Source of the DNA: Aplectana chamaeleonis
Taxonomy: Eukaryota; Nematoda; Chromadorea; Rhabditida; Cosmocercidae
DNA: 64,000 bases
NCBI GenBank assembly: GCA_029168955.1
Contig: JAPDOI010000184.1
Location: 248,001 to 312,000, forward strand
Reading direction: 5' to 3'
Shown here: in pieces, positions 22,351 to 33,981 of the stretch
Layout of the letters: every line of letters starts with the position of its first letter
How positions within the stretch are numbered: the stretch's first letter is position 1
The notes under the pieces: generated by a model
What the model was told of the DNA's origin: nothing
Databases searched by the model: none
The model's input: the letters and a program-made list of their open reading frames with translations, nothing else
Position numbers and translations under genes: made by a program

Positions 22351-22764
22351 TCATTTCTGCCAGTCGATGGGGCCACCGAGTGCAATCACAGTTGTGAATT
22401 TTCCTCCATCTCTGCTATATTGTACTGTAATGGCGCCGGAGATGAAAATCAGTCTTATTTCCGTGTCTCTTCAACAACACAGTGGCATCTTCGTGGGTTG
22501 CATACAAATCATTCAGGAAACCGGCTGTTTATAACTGTCACTGTTTTTCCAATCTTGATATATAACTCGATTTCCCTGACTGACGCAATAGTATTTTGAA
22601 GATGAGGTATTTCCACAACCGTCCTGCTACATCACACCCATTTATCAGGTGAAGCTGTGTCGTCGCAGTAAAAAGAGGATGGGTTGGCATTACCTCCACC
22701 GAACACACAACAGACATAACATAGAAATTTTGATGTTTTTTTTGTAAAGATTTAAATCAGTTAA

Positions 22765-23228
22765 AGGCAGTGTTCACGATGAAGATCGTTCTTCTGTTTT
22801 CTGCCTATCTTTAAAACGGTCCCATGCTGATATCAATGATGTCCCTGGAATCGTACAAGACCCCCTGGAAACGTAGTTATGGCCCCTCAAAATTCAGCTA
22901 GGGGAGCATTGTGGACGAGTTGTCCGAGGCTTGTAACTTCCGTTTTTTGCAGCCGATGTGTGCGAGCTGACCTGAGTAAAGAGAGACGTTGAGAATGAAT
23001 GGAAGAACGGGCTTTTGACCGGAAACCGTTGCTCATCTAACCACGAATTCAGGGAAACTGTTATAGGACGTGGGCGGAGTGGCCCAATGGGTTGGCTGGT
23101 CTACGAGATTTTCACCCACTTACCGGCCGTTTTTCATCGCACTTCCGTTCTTGATGTTTTTGGGGGGGGGACCCAAAGCTTACGTTCTAGCCAAAAAAAG
23201 AGCAACTTTTTCTTTGTAAACACTGCCT
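22765..23228. mobile_element. TTAA-flanked miniature element, copy 6
   Basis: TTAA at 22761-22764 and 23229-23232. The left end is canonical (AGGCAGTGTTCACGATG), the right is TTTGTAAACACTGCCT. Interior similar to 52124-52586, including GGACGTGGGCGGAGTGGCCC. Confidence 0.8.
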
Positions 23229-23238
23229 TTAAATTAAG

Positions 23239-23385
23239 ATAGAGGCTCTCTACACACAGAGGGAGGATGTGTCTCATTTTTGCAGTTTGGAGCGTCACGC
23301 TAATCAAATTAGGTGACTAGGTTCCCAGTGGAATCAGAGCCACGAAAAGCGGGACAACTCCTCTCACGGTGTGAAGAGAGCCCCT
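23239..23385. mobile_element. short TIR element (GGGGCTCTCTACACAC ends), copy B
   Basis: GAGGCTCTCTACACACAGAGG at the left, GTGTGAAGAGAGCCCC at the right, about 147 bp. It starts ten bases after the previous TTAA element. From 23386 to 23798 there is a GC-rich patch and then irregular CATGACATAAC-like text. Confidence 0.65.
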
Positions 23386-23798
23386 AAACCGACTAATATT
23401 TGCCGAGCAGCTGATTGAGAGCGGCACTGGACTTCGGTGGTGCAGTGCGATGAGGCTCCGATTAGAGCCCCCCGCTGGAGTGCGCGTCAGTATTCAATGG
23501 AGAAGTATCGATCATGTGGCGAAGTACAATCGATTCAGGTCCATTGAACGCTGCCGCGCCTCCTAGCCGCGACACTATAACTGGGCTCTAAGAGGCTCCC
23601 TCGGAGAGGAAATATGCATGTTCAATCACGCCCGGAGCCAAGCGTTTCGCCATCAGCAGCTTGTGCAAACATTACATAAAATGACGTCACATAGCAACAT
23701 ATGTCATGACATAACATTACATGACGGCATGACACAACATCATATCAAGCCTAGCATAAAATGGCATGACATGAGATGAGATGAGATGAATAACATAA

Positions 23799-24523
23799 CT
23801 CAGACAGTAGGTGCGGGCGGATCGACATCCCACCCCCCCATCCGCCCGCCAGTAGCCAGCTATCCGCCCGCCAGTCGCCAGCGAGCCGCCCGCCATTAGC
23901 CAGCGATCCGCCCTGGATGCCACATGTTGGTTTCCGGTGATTCCCACCACCGTTTCCGTGTGCGGGACCACCCCCCCCCCTAGCCGTGGGGACCATCCGC
24001 TCAGCTGCCAAAAATTATTCTTCGGCTTCTCAGTGATCATTCAAAGTGACTTGAAGTCACCTTCCAGGAGAGTGAGCATTAAGTGCGAAGGAGCGCCTTT
24101 TATACCCTTCGGTTTGTTTACTCTGAGCATGATACTAATAACAGAATAGGACTCGTCAATGATTGACAAGTCTCACCGTGTTAAAATTGAGCGGGCGGAT
24201 CGCTGGCTATCAAAGCCCGGGCGGGCGGATCGCTGGCAATTCGCGGGCGGATCGCTGCATCTCAAAGCTCAGCGGGCGGATCGCTGGATATCAAAGCGTT
24301 TGCGGGCGGATCTCTGGCAGGTTGCGGGCGGATCACCGCTTCAGAGCTTGCCGGAGATCCGCCCGCTAGCGTGATCAACTTTCCCAGGTGCCGCTATACG
24401 CCCGCCAAAACGCAGCGATCCGCCCGGGGAGATCACGATGAGCAGCGATCCGCCCGCAACTTGCCGGCGTACCGCCCGGAGAGGCCTTGATTGCCAGCGG
24501 TCAGTCCGCACCTACTGTCTGAG
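23799..24523. mobile_element. 725-bp element with CTCAGACAG ends and subterminal repeats
   Basis: CTCAGACAGTAGGTGCGG at the left and CCGCACCTACTGTCTGAG at the right are exact inverted repeats. Inside, the 16-bp word GCGGGCGGATCGCTGG or its complement occurs about fifteen times, four in reverse near the left end, six forward at about 24188-24340, and more reversed toward the right. AACAT-type repeats flank both sides, so it may have inserted into that array. Short frames across the repeats are not genes. Confidence 0.7.
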
Positions 24524-25099
24524 AACATAACACAACACAATATAGCATAACATAACACAACATAGCATAACATAGCATAGCATAACATAACATAACATAA
24601 CATAACATAACATAACATAACATAACATAACATAACATAACATAACATAACATAACATAACATATAACATAACATAACATAACATAACATAACATAACAT
24701 AACATAACATAACATAACATAACATAACATAATATAACATAACATAACATAACATAACATAACATAACATAACATAACATAACATAACACAACATAGCAT
24801 AACATAGCATAACATAGCATAACATAGCATAACATAACATAACATAACATAACATGACATAACATAACATGACATAACATAACATAACATAACATAACAT
24901 AACATAACATAGCATAACATAACATAACATAACATAACATAACATGACATAACATAACATGACATAACATAACATAACATAACATAAACATAACATAACA
25001 TAACATAACATAACATAACATAGCATAACATAACACAACATAGCATAACATAGCATAACATAACATAACATAACATAACATAACATAACATAAAATAAC
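24524..25099. repeat. (AACAT)n pentanucleotide array 1
   Basis: Mostly CATAA units with scattered variants (CATAG, CACAA, CATGA, one ATATAACAT and one hexamer slip). Long minus-strand frames MLCYV-repeats are artefacts. Confidence 0.97.
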
Positions 25100-25608
25100 A
25101 TTCTGTAAAAAAGGGGTCTCCCAAGCAGAAGTGGTTTGGTTAGCGTTACAAATGCTTCAACAAAAAGGGAACAATAGGAAAGCGGAATGAGGAGAGTCTA
25201 CGAAAAATGAACAATATCCTCCAAGAACTCTTTTCTTTTTCGAAACTTCCAAACAGCGGAAACAGACCGTTGTGGTATTTCACGAGGAAGAATTGACTGG
25301 TTCCCTAAAACAATTTAACATCATCTCCCCTTTTAATGATAGCTATTAGGTTTACATGCATATATACATATTTAATCGACACTCACATAATCAAAGTTCT
25401 TCATGGAGCCGAACGCGCTTCCTCATAGAGAACCGCAACGGTTTGTTTCCGCTGTTGAGAAGTTTTGACAAAGAAAAGAGTTCTTGGAGGATATTGTTCA
25501 TTTTTCGTAGACTCTCCTCATTCCGCTTTCCTATTGTTCCCTTTTTGTTGAAGCATTTGTAACGCTAACCAAACCACTTCTGCTTGGGAGACCCCTTTTT
25601 TACAGAAT
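25100..25608. mobile_element. foldback element with 139-bp identical arms
   Basis: The left arm 25100-25238 begins ATTCTGTAAAAAAGGGGTCT and the right arm 25470-25608 is its exact reverse complement as far as can be read by eye. Beyond it, the inner arms diverge (AACAGCGGAAACAGACCG vs AACAGCGGAAACAAACCG). The left tip abuts the AACAT array. The identity of the arms implies a recent insertion or gene-conversion between arms. No family was named. Confidence 0.75.
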
Positions 25609-26560
25609 TGTTCACTTTTTCTTAATATTACGCTGTAATATCCCATGCAAGAATTTCGAACAAAGACCTCTCCATCTCCCCACTAGATCAGTCCTCTTTC
25701 TGTGGTCACAAGAATCAATGACCCAAACTGTTGTAAAACTATCTCAGAAAAATCACTCGATGTGGCTGACAAGACCGATGTTCACATGATATTAGCTAAG
25801 GAATGAATGGTATCCATGATATCGTTCCACATAATTCATTCATATTGATCGCGTCAGCCACATCTGGCTACACCGGGTGTTATTTGCACCTTCCATGTTT
25901 TTCATACGTATCGAACGGGTCGGCCACGGTGATTTTCTCAACCAACTCTGACAGGGACCTTAGGCCCCGGTTATAGTTGGTCGCCCAGACGTAGCCAGCC
26001 CGGTCGATAATCATGAAAGCCTGCTGGCCTACAGCCGGATGCAGAATCTGCCTGCAGTTCTTCGCTTTCAAATGAAACTAACTTAAAACCTGGACAGTCA
26101 GAAACTACCTTCCATTCCATCTGGACACTTCCACATCAGTGAAACAAAGCAGTTTTACATACTCATTATTTCGTTTCCGTTGCCCCATTCCTTCGCAGAA
26201 CAGCCGCTTCGATTCCATGAATCTGATATGAAAAAGCTCTGCTGAGCTGCGAATGGAGATAGTTCTAACAATTTGTTTTTGAATTTGGATGCTAATAAGC
26301 AAGTACCATTTATTGCAGAAAAAATCAGTAGGCTGGTGAAGAAGGAAGAGGGAGCACTCAAAATGGGGTTGTGTGAATGACCTTACGAAACTGAAAAGCA
26401 GCCTGGCAACATGACCTGACATGACTCACATAACATCTCAAACTTTCTGCTTGCTATGCTTGTCATCCTTACACTTTTACAGAAGTTTTGCAAGGTGTTC
26501 TCTCCTGCGCGAATTCCGGGGCATAATTTCTCGGATGGCTAGCATCGAGTCTGGGCTCCT
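25609..26560. other. stretch with two possible exons on the minus strand
   Basis: No repeats were recognised. The minus strand carries two protein-like open blocks, 26422-26105 and 26071-25880, that may be adjacent exons (see the next entry). Confidence 0.35.
25880..26071 (-). CDS. possible terminal exon, unknown product
   Basis: The frame reads CRQILHPAVGQQAFMIIDRA, then GYVWATNYNRGLRSLSELVE and a short tail DTYEKHGRCK before the stop. Its composition is protein-like and it lacks repeats. Just upstream (26361-26163), a second block ends in ELSPFAAQQSFFISDSWNR and meets a donor-like AATGA|GTATGT. I could not name a family or fix the acceptor. It may be a host gene tail or chance. Confidence 0.28.
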   Translation of the reverse strand: MKAKNCRQILHPAVGQQAFMIIDRAGYVWATNYNRGLRSLSELVEKITVADPFDTYEKHGRCK

Positions 26561-26629
26561 GCTCACTCTACGGGGTGGTCTTCACAACTTTTCGGATGAG
26601 CAGCAACGGGTCCCGAACACCTGCCCACT

Positions 26630-26730
26630 ATCCGGAATTCCACGACGTCCCGATGACTTCATCAGAAGCCCGAAGCACTTTTGGGACTATCCTAGACAAT
26701 CATTGTTGTTGATGAAGTTCTGGGGTTGTA
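26630..26730. repeat. degenerate copy of the 42/255-bp repeat core
   Basis: CACGACGTCCCGATGACTTCATCAGAAGCCCGAAG-like text, GGGACTATCCTAGAC and TTGTTGTTGATGAAGTT are shared with the 255-bp units that follow at 27043. The CRE core is mutated (TGACTTCA). Confidence 0.6.
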
Positions 26731-27042
26731 TTCGCCAATAACCCGCCGAGGGAAGTCGAAGGGAAGCGGAAGGGATGATACCGCGCGCGGCAGAGGAGCA
26801 GATCAACCCATCTTACACCATGTAAGATGGAAATGCAAGCTGTGTTACGTATCGATTTCACTGCGAAAAGATAAAGATTCCATCGCGAAGCGGCCATTCT
26901 TCAGCTATGCTATTCGAAAATTCCGGCGGTCGCGAGGAGGCCAAGGGAGGTGAGAGATGGCCGTGGAGCGCGCATATTGTACTGAAATTTCACCTCATCT
27001 ACCCTTCGACTCCCCGGCGGGTTGATGGCGAATACGACCCCT

Positions 27043-27647
27043 GTAGAAATACTTCGATTGATAGCGTTATAGATCGGTGGTTCATTCCATTTCTGACTTG
27101 AATCTTGAGTGCCCCCCCACCGTTCAGGATAGTCCCGCACTTCTCACGATGTCCCGATGACGTCATCAGAAGCCCGAAGCACTCTTGGGACTATCCTAGA
27201 CGGGGGGGGGCACCCACGACTTTCTCATGAAAATGAATGGAAACCTTGATAAAAGGTGCTTGATGCTGCTATCAGTCATTGTTGTTGATGAAGTTGTGTA
27301 GAAATACTTTGATTGATAGCGTTATAGATCGGTGGTTCATTCCATTTCTGACTTGAATCTTGAGTGCCCCCCCCCGTCTAGGATAGTTCCGCACTTCTCG
27401 CGATGTCCCGATGACGTCATCAGAAGCCCGAAGCACTCTTGGGACTATCCTATACGGGGGGGGGGCACCCACGACTTTCTCATGAAAATGAATGGAAACC
27501 TTGATAAAAGGTGCTTGATGCTGCTATCAGTCATTGTTGTTGATGAAGTTGTGTAGAAATACTTTGATTGATAGCATTATAGATCGGTGGTTCATTCCAT
27601 TTCTGACTTGAATCTTGAGTGCCCCCCCCCCGTCTGGGGTAGGCCCG
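27043..27647. repeat. 255-bp tandem repeat, 2.3 units
   Basis: Units begin at 27043, 27298 and 27553 with GTAGAAATACTT. Each full unit contains a C run with GTCTAGGATAGT, then one 42-bp-type core with TGACGTCA, then ACTATCCTAGACGGGGGG, so the core is framed by a 20-bp inverted repeat. The third unit runs into the 42-bp array. Confidence 0.8.
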
Positions 27648-29682
27648 CACTTTTCACGACGTCCCAATGACGTCATCAGAAACTCGAGGCACTTTTTACG
27701 ACGTCCCGATGACGTCATCAGAAGCCCGAAGCTCTTTTCACGACGTCCCCATGACGTCATCAGAAACCCGAAGCACTTTCACGACGTCCCGATGACGTCG
27801 TCAGAAGCCCGAAGCACTTTTCACGACGTCCGGTGACGTCATCAGAAGCCCGAAGCACTTTTCACGACGTCCCGATGACGTCATCAGAAACCCGAAGCAC
27901 TTTCACGACGTCCCGATGACGTCGTCAGAAGCCCGAAGCACTTTTCACGACGTCCGGTGACGTCATCAGAAGCCCGAAGCACTTTTCACGACGTCCCGAT
28001 GACGTCATCAGAAGCCCGAAGCACTTTCACGACGTCCCGATGACGTCATCAGAAGCCCGAAGCACTTTTCACGGCGTCCCGATGACGTCATCAGAAGCCC
28101 GAAGCACTTTCACGACGTCCCGATGACGTCATAAGAAGCCCGAAGCACTTTCCACGACGTCCCGATGACGTCATCAGAAACCCGAAGCACTTTCACGACG
28201 TCCCGATGACGTCGTCAGAAGCCCGAAGCACTTTTCACGACGTCTGGTGACGTCATCAGAAGCCCGAAGCACTTTCACGACGTCCCGATGACGTCATCAG
28301 AAGCCCGAAGCACTTTCACGACGTCCCGATGACGTCATCAGAAGCCCGAAGCACTTTTCACGGCGTCCCGATGACGTCATCAGAAGCCCGAAGCACTTTC
28401 ACGACGTCCCGATGACGTCATCAGAAGCCCGAAGCACTTTTCACGGCGTCCCGATGACGTCTTCAGAAGCCCGAAGCACTTTTCACGACGTCCCGATGAC
28501 GTCATCAGAAGCCCGAAGCACTTTTCACGACGTCCTGATGACGTCATCAGAAGCCCGAAGCACTTTTCACGACGTCCCGATGACGTCATCAGAAGCCCGA
28601 AGCACTTTTCACGACGTCCTGATGACGTCATCAGAAGCCCGAAGCACTTTTCACGACGTCCCGATGACGTCATCAGAAGCCCGAAGCACTTTTCACGACG
28701 TCCCGATGACGTCATCAGAAGCCCGAAGCACTTTTCACGACGTCCTGATGACGTCATCAGAAGCCCGAAGCACTTTTCACGACGTCCTGATGACGTCATC
28801 AGAAGCCCGAAGCACTTTTCACGACGTCCCGATGACGTCATCAGAAGCCCGAAGCACTTTTCACGACGTCCTGATGACGTCATCAGAAGCCCGAAGCACT
28901 TTTCACGACGTCCCCATGACGTCATCAGAAGCCCGAAGCACTCTCACGACGTTCCGATGACGTCATCAGAAACTCGAGACACTTTTCACGACGTCCTGAT
29001 GACGTCATCAGAAGCCCGAAGCACTTTTCACGACGTCCTGATGACGTCATCAGAAGCCCGAAGCACTTTTCACGACGTCCTGATGACGTCATCAGAAGCC
29101 CGAAGCACTTTTCACGACGTCCCGATGACGTCATCAGAAGCCCGAAGCACTTTTCACGACGTCCTGATGACGTCATCAGAAGCCCGAAGCACTTTTCACG
29201 ACGTCCCCATGACGTCATCAGAAGCCCGAAGCACTCTCACGACGTTCCGATGACGTCATCAGAAACTCGAGACACTTTTCACGACGTCCTGATGACGTCA
29301 TCAGAAGCCCGAAGCACTTTCACGACGTCCTGATGACGTCATCAGAAGCCCGAAGCACTTTTCACGACGTCCTGATGACGTCATCAGAAGCCCGAAGCAC
29401 TTTTCACGACGTCCCGATGACGTCATCAGAAGCCCGAAGCACTTTTCACGACGTCCTGATGACGTCATCAGAAGCCCGAAGCACTTTTCACGACGTCCCC
29501 ATGACGTCATCAGAAGCCCGAAGCACTCTCACGACGTCCCGATGACGTCATCAGAAACTCGAGACACTTTTCACGACGTCCTGATGACGTCATCAGAAGC
29601 CCGAAGCACTTTTCACGACGTCCCGATGACGTCATCAGAAGCCCGAAGCACTTTTCACGACGTCCCGATGACGTCATAAGAA
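27648..29682. repeat. 42-bp minisatellite with CRE-like palindromes (about 48 units)
   Basis: The unit joins GACGTCCCGATGACGTCATC and AGAAGCCCGAAGCACTTTT; some units are 41 bp. Nearly every unit carries TGACGTCA, the palindromic CREB/ATF site, and often GACGTC a second time. In the region after 28900 a variant pair (CACTCTCACGACGTTCC, then AACTCGAGACAC) recurs at 28941, 29234 and 29526, a higher-order period of about 293 bp. Open frames on both strands arise because the unit is a multiple of three. Confidence 0.95.
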
Positions 29683-30013
29683 TCCCCACTGACCTACAAA
29701 TCGATTACTTACCTGTCTGCCAAGTTGATTGCCTTCGACCATTGGCAGTGTCTATAGCAGTGAGGACTGAAAAGCGTGACGGCCCACGGCCTACGGCTCA
29801 CGGCCTACGGCGCACACCATGAAAATTTCTTAAGCTTTCGGGCTCATAACTTTGTTGTTTGTGAACCGATTTGGCTGAAATTTGGACAGCAGATGTCTTC
29901 TGGACCCCTTCACTTATATCCAGAAGGAAATCTTCAGAAATATCGTTCCAAAGATTCTATAAACTATTTTATAAAATTATAAGTGATCACAAGGCCTAGG
30001 CAAAACCAAACCT

Positions 30014-30036
30014 CTCCAGCCGCTTCGCGGCTGGAG
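30014..30036. repeat. perfect short hairpin beside pentanucleotide array
   Basis: CTCCAGCCGC and GCGGCTGGAG pair around a three-base loop immediately before the second AACAT array. The 29683-30013 interval upstream has short GGCCTACGGC-type repeats near 29780 and nothing else. Confidence 0.7.
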
Positions 30037-30040
30037 CGAT

Positions 30041-30523
30041 AGCATAACATAACATAACATAACATAACATAACATAACATAACATAACATAACATAACAT
30101 AACATAACATAACATAACATAACATAACATAGCATAACATAGCATAACATAGCATAACATAACATAACATAGCATAACATAGCATAACATAGCATAACAT
30201 AACATAACATAACATAACATAACATAACATAACATAACATAACATAAACATAACATAACATAACATAACATAACGTTACATAACATAACATAACATAACG
30301 TAACATAACATAACATAACATAGCATAGCATAACATAACATAACATAACATAACATAACATAACATAACATAACATAACATAACATAACATAACATAACA
30401 TAACATAACATAACATAACATAACATAGCATAACATAACATTACATAACATAACATAACATAACATAACATAACATAACATAACATAACATAACATAACA
30501 TAACATAACATAACATAACATAG
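30041..30523. repeat. (AACAT)n pentanucleotide array 2
   Basis: The same CATAA unit and the same variants (CATAG, ACGTAACAT, TTACAT) as array 1, 5 kb away. The two may be copies of one array separated by insertions. Confidence 0.97.
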
Positions 30524-32190
30524 CGTGGCTGAAAAATCCGTTTCGACTGAGTTGCGCTTATCAGGCGAATTTCCTGATTGTTGCTAACGCGGTACTGCAA
30601 AAACAATTGGTTGTCGTTTCGAGAGATTGAATTAGCGACACATGACTTCTTTTCCAGAATCCGCACGGCCCTTGCACGGAGGAGCACTTCTGCTGCAGTG
30701 TCCCTTAATGTAGTTAGCGGAGTGCAATCGTATAACCGCACAGAACTTCTGCTCTCTCCTCAGGAATTCACTGAGCAGCTAGGGCACTGAAACGGCCTCT
30801 CATTTTCTGAGCAGCATCATGGAGATATCTGCTGACGACCGCCCACCAGTTTGTGACTGGTGGATGGACTCTGCGTTACAAACCCCATCGTCGCAGGATA
30901 TCGTCCCATGATGCTGAAAGTGCTGCATATGTCGCGGAACTCTGGCGCCCCACGGAAGAAAAATGTCCTAGAGCCAGAGGCCGCTCGCCATTGGATGGCT
31001 CCGCCCACCCCTCTTCCTAACTGGTCTAATTCTGACATGTTTAGACAAAAGTATTAACAATATTGCTGGTATAAAAGGCTTTTCATCTCACAGTGTGTTT
31101 CAGTCGGCTCTTCGGAGTCGGACCTGGAAGGTGGCCTCAAGTCACTCACCAGAAGATCCACCGGATACCGGAGGATAATTTTTGTCGCCGAGGGGAGGGG
31201 GCTCCCCACGGCTCGGGGGTGGGTTGCTACCCAAATGTGGGGTCACCTCCCTACGGTCCACGGTGGGGTGCACCCACTGCGGGCCATGGCAGTGATGTGA
31301 CCCCCTCTGGGGACCCCAAAGCGGATTACCACAGTGGCATGCCCCCGGGGCATGTCGAGCCGGAAAATTTTCGTGATGGTGCGCTCACGGCGAAATTTCA
31401 GTGATGGTGCGCGTCTCGGAACACTGCCGACGGTGAGCGCACCTTGTCGCACTCGGACGCGCGCTGGGAGCAGCATATGTCCCGTGAACTGGGGTTTCAA
31501 ACGCAAAACTGGCAGCAGCATATGCTGCGGTGGTTCCGCCCCGTTACGCCCACTTTTTCAGCAGCTAGGGAACGGCTTAGGCCTAGAAACCTCCATGATG
31601 TGTCCTAGCTGCTCAGCGATTATGCGAGTGCAGAATTCTTCTGAGTTTGCTGAATTCTTGTGTTGCCATAAGTCGTTCAGAAGGTTTTTATGAGTATGTT
31701 GCCAACACCCGGTTTCCACTTTGGGAGAACGAATTTTTCCGAAGCATACATTTTCTTTTTTTTTTGCTTTTTCCCTTACCAAGAAAAGTGCCTACAGCGT
31801 CCATCACCCCTGCAAAGATGGAGAGATATCTTAACATTGGATCGCGTGCGATTTGTTCGCAGCCGCTGATTCCAGCCAACTATCAGCTCAGAAATGGTGA
31901 CAGCCTATGCTACTCTTTTTAGTGTTAAATAGGACTGTGCTTGTAGAATGAGTCTCAAATAAAATGAAAAAGATAAGAAACACTCAAGAGTGATAACATG
32001 AGATAGGAAGAACTACAGAAACTAAAATTGGCAGAGTGGCTGCTCGGCTGACAAACCACCATAAGTGATAGTAACCATTCCGAATGAAATGTATCTTTCT
32101 AGACCCATTTTTGGACGGAAAGTCCGAATATGCTTATCGCAGCTCCTTAGACCCACTCTGAAAGAAGTTGCAGGCGTTTTTCTCTGATTA
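30524..32190. other. unassigned stretch with a GC-rich, palindrome-rich patch
   Basis: The patch at 31190-31460 contains CATGCCCCCGGGGCATG (perfect palindrome near 31340) and paired phrases GGTGCGCTCACGG / CGGTGAGCGCACC. Several frames cross it but none is recognised. At 31780 a T-rich acceptor-like tract precedes an open frame with PTASITPAKMERYLNIGSRA; support is weak. Confidence 0.35.
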
Positions 32191-33240
32191 TTTTATCTAT
32201 TGTCCCCTCCAAAAGTTGCATTATTTTTACGAAAATATGGGAACTGACCTCATGATCGTGTTCAGGCCCAAAACTACCCCCCTAGGTAAAGTTTTGGTGA
32301 AAGAACATTCTCGAAACTTTGCGCAGATTGACAGCGTTTTGGACTTTCACGGAATTTCGGTTGGGCGTCTATTTATACATATATTAGAGTGCTCTCGAAG
32401 CGTTCTAGAAAAATATTCCGGATTTGACTCAAAATTCGCCCTGGCGGGTTAGGTCGTTTTTCCGAAGTTTGCGACTAAATTTGCTCAAAGCTTCCCACCG
32501 GCAGGAAAAAAATCGACGGCAAAATCGACTCTGGACGATTTCTGGAATGTGGCGAGAGAAACGGCTCAAATCGTTCTTCTGGGCGTATTTGGAGCGCTCA
32601 ACACGAATCTGATGTCATTTTATCGATTTTTGACAGCTTACGGTAGAGTACGGTGGCTATACGGTAGTTTGGTCGTAAGTCTCAGATTTGTCGCAAAGCT
32701 TCTATGTGGGGGTTATTTGGGGTGCTGAATGCGAATTCGATGTCCATTTGTCCATTTTCGAATTATTAAGATAGGTTTTGCCTCCTAAATGGCATGCTAC
32801 CTACCGTAACCCACAGTTAACCTTAAAATTTTTACAAGCGAACCCCAGATTCGTGTACAGCACCCCAGATTACCCCTACATATTATCGTTCTCTGGGCCG
32901 AATTCCGGTCCGCATTTGCGGACTACGGCTAATGCATCATGCGACACGTGTTAATCGTGCTGAGACCACTTGGTCCAGGCGCGATTCACCCTTTTCCCAG
33001 CACGATTATCACAAGTCGCATGATCCAACAGCCGTAGTCCGCATTTGCGGACAGGAATTTGGCTTGGAGAACAATAGTACATATTTTTAGCAAAATCCGG
33101 AAAAGAAACTAGAAACACCCTAAAAATTACATGGGGGTACTCTTACCTTGTCGCGAAGCTTTGAAAACGCTCATAACTTCTTTCGGTGTGGGTCTAGGCA
33201 GCTGGGATGGGCATAATTGACTTGTCGTACGAAAATGGTT
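32190..33240. repeat. old dispersed repeat X, copy 2
   Basis: Matches copy 1 (20830-22350) in order: CGTGTTCAGGCCCAAAAC, CTTTGCGCAGATTGACAGCG, GGCTATACGGTAGTTTGG, CAGCACCCCAGATTACC, CGCTCATAACTT. It is interrupted at 32886 by a TIR element. Confidence 0.6.
32886..33074. mobile_element. TIR element related to CTGGGCC family, inside repeat X
   Basis: TTCTCTGGGCCGAATTCCGG and GTCCGCATTTGCGGACTACGG at the left are mirrored at the right (CCGTAGTCCGCATTTGCGGA, AATTTGGCTTGGAGAAC). TA flanks both sides. The tip resembles the elements at 57228 and 63402, but the interior differs. A fragment of the same type lies at 53095-53205. Confidence 0.65.
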
Positions 33241-33981
33241 CTGGAAAAGTACATTTCATTTGGAATGGTTAATGTGACTTATAGTGGTTCCCTTGTGAGT
33301 ATCTTCGTGAACCTGCACTCGCGGCTAACCCTGACGATAGTACGAGACAAAAAAATTAGACAGTGAGCTGCAATGAATGAATTGACGGTCTTGGCGATTT
33401 GAGACTATTACGATGATTCCAGTAAATCTATTGCTTCCTGAGTATCTGGAGGCGGAGATCAAGGACTAAGATGCGTTTGGCGAAGGAGAGGGCGGAGCGC
33501 GAATACATTTATGCTTTGCAGATGAACCACAACCGCGCCTTCCTGTTGTGGCCTGACAGCATACCAGACTTTTAAGTTCTTCTCGAATTTGAGTACCTTT
33601 GAGCCTTGTTATATTAAGGGCATAGTTTTCTCATGGTTCATCCTTTTTGCGACTTTTTGAATAATACTCCTAACCTTTTTCTATTCCATAGCTCATCGAA
33701 ATTGCTGCTCTCTACTCAGAAATTTTTTCTTCAAAGTGTGCAGAGTGCTAACCCTTTTCTGGACAGCGCTTTGTAGAAAACCTTGAACGTCATTCGCTTC
33801 AGAATTGTCTATTGGATTACTTTCTATCACTCTCTAGTGTTGAGCGCTCGCCTAGCCTTGTACGGCTGTTCGTCGTCTGATTACTTCCGAGTGGATTTGT
33901 TTCCATCACTACTGCTTTTTCCGCTCTTCGCTCCTCTCATAGATCAGATTTCAGTTACACAGAGGTTTTTCTCTCTTTCCA

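Noticed and set aside
24433..25124. Three long overlapping open frames of MLCYV repeats
   Set aside because: They are produced by the AACAT pentanucleotide in all frames and have no start context or complexity.
28380..29545. Long open frames on both strands (TSSGRREKCFGLL and MTSSEARSTFHDV repeats)
   Set aside because: The 42-bp unit is a multiple of three with no stop, so open frames on both strands are expected. No sign of selection on protein is visible.
27648..29682. Possible CRISPR array
   Set aside because: There are no unique spacers; the units are contiguous near-identical copies, and the genome is eukaryotic.
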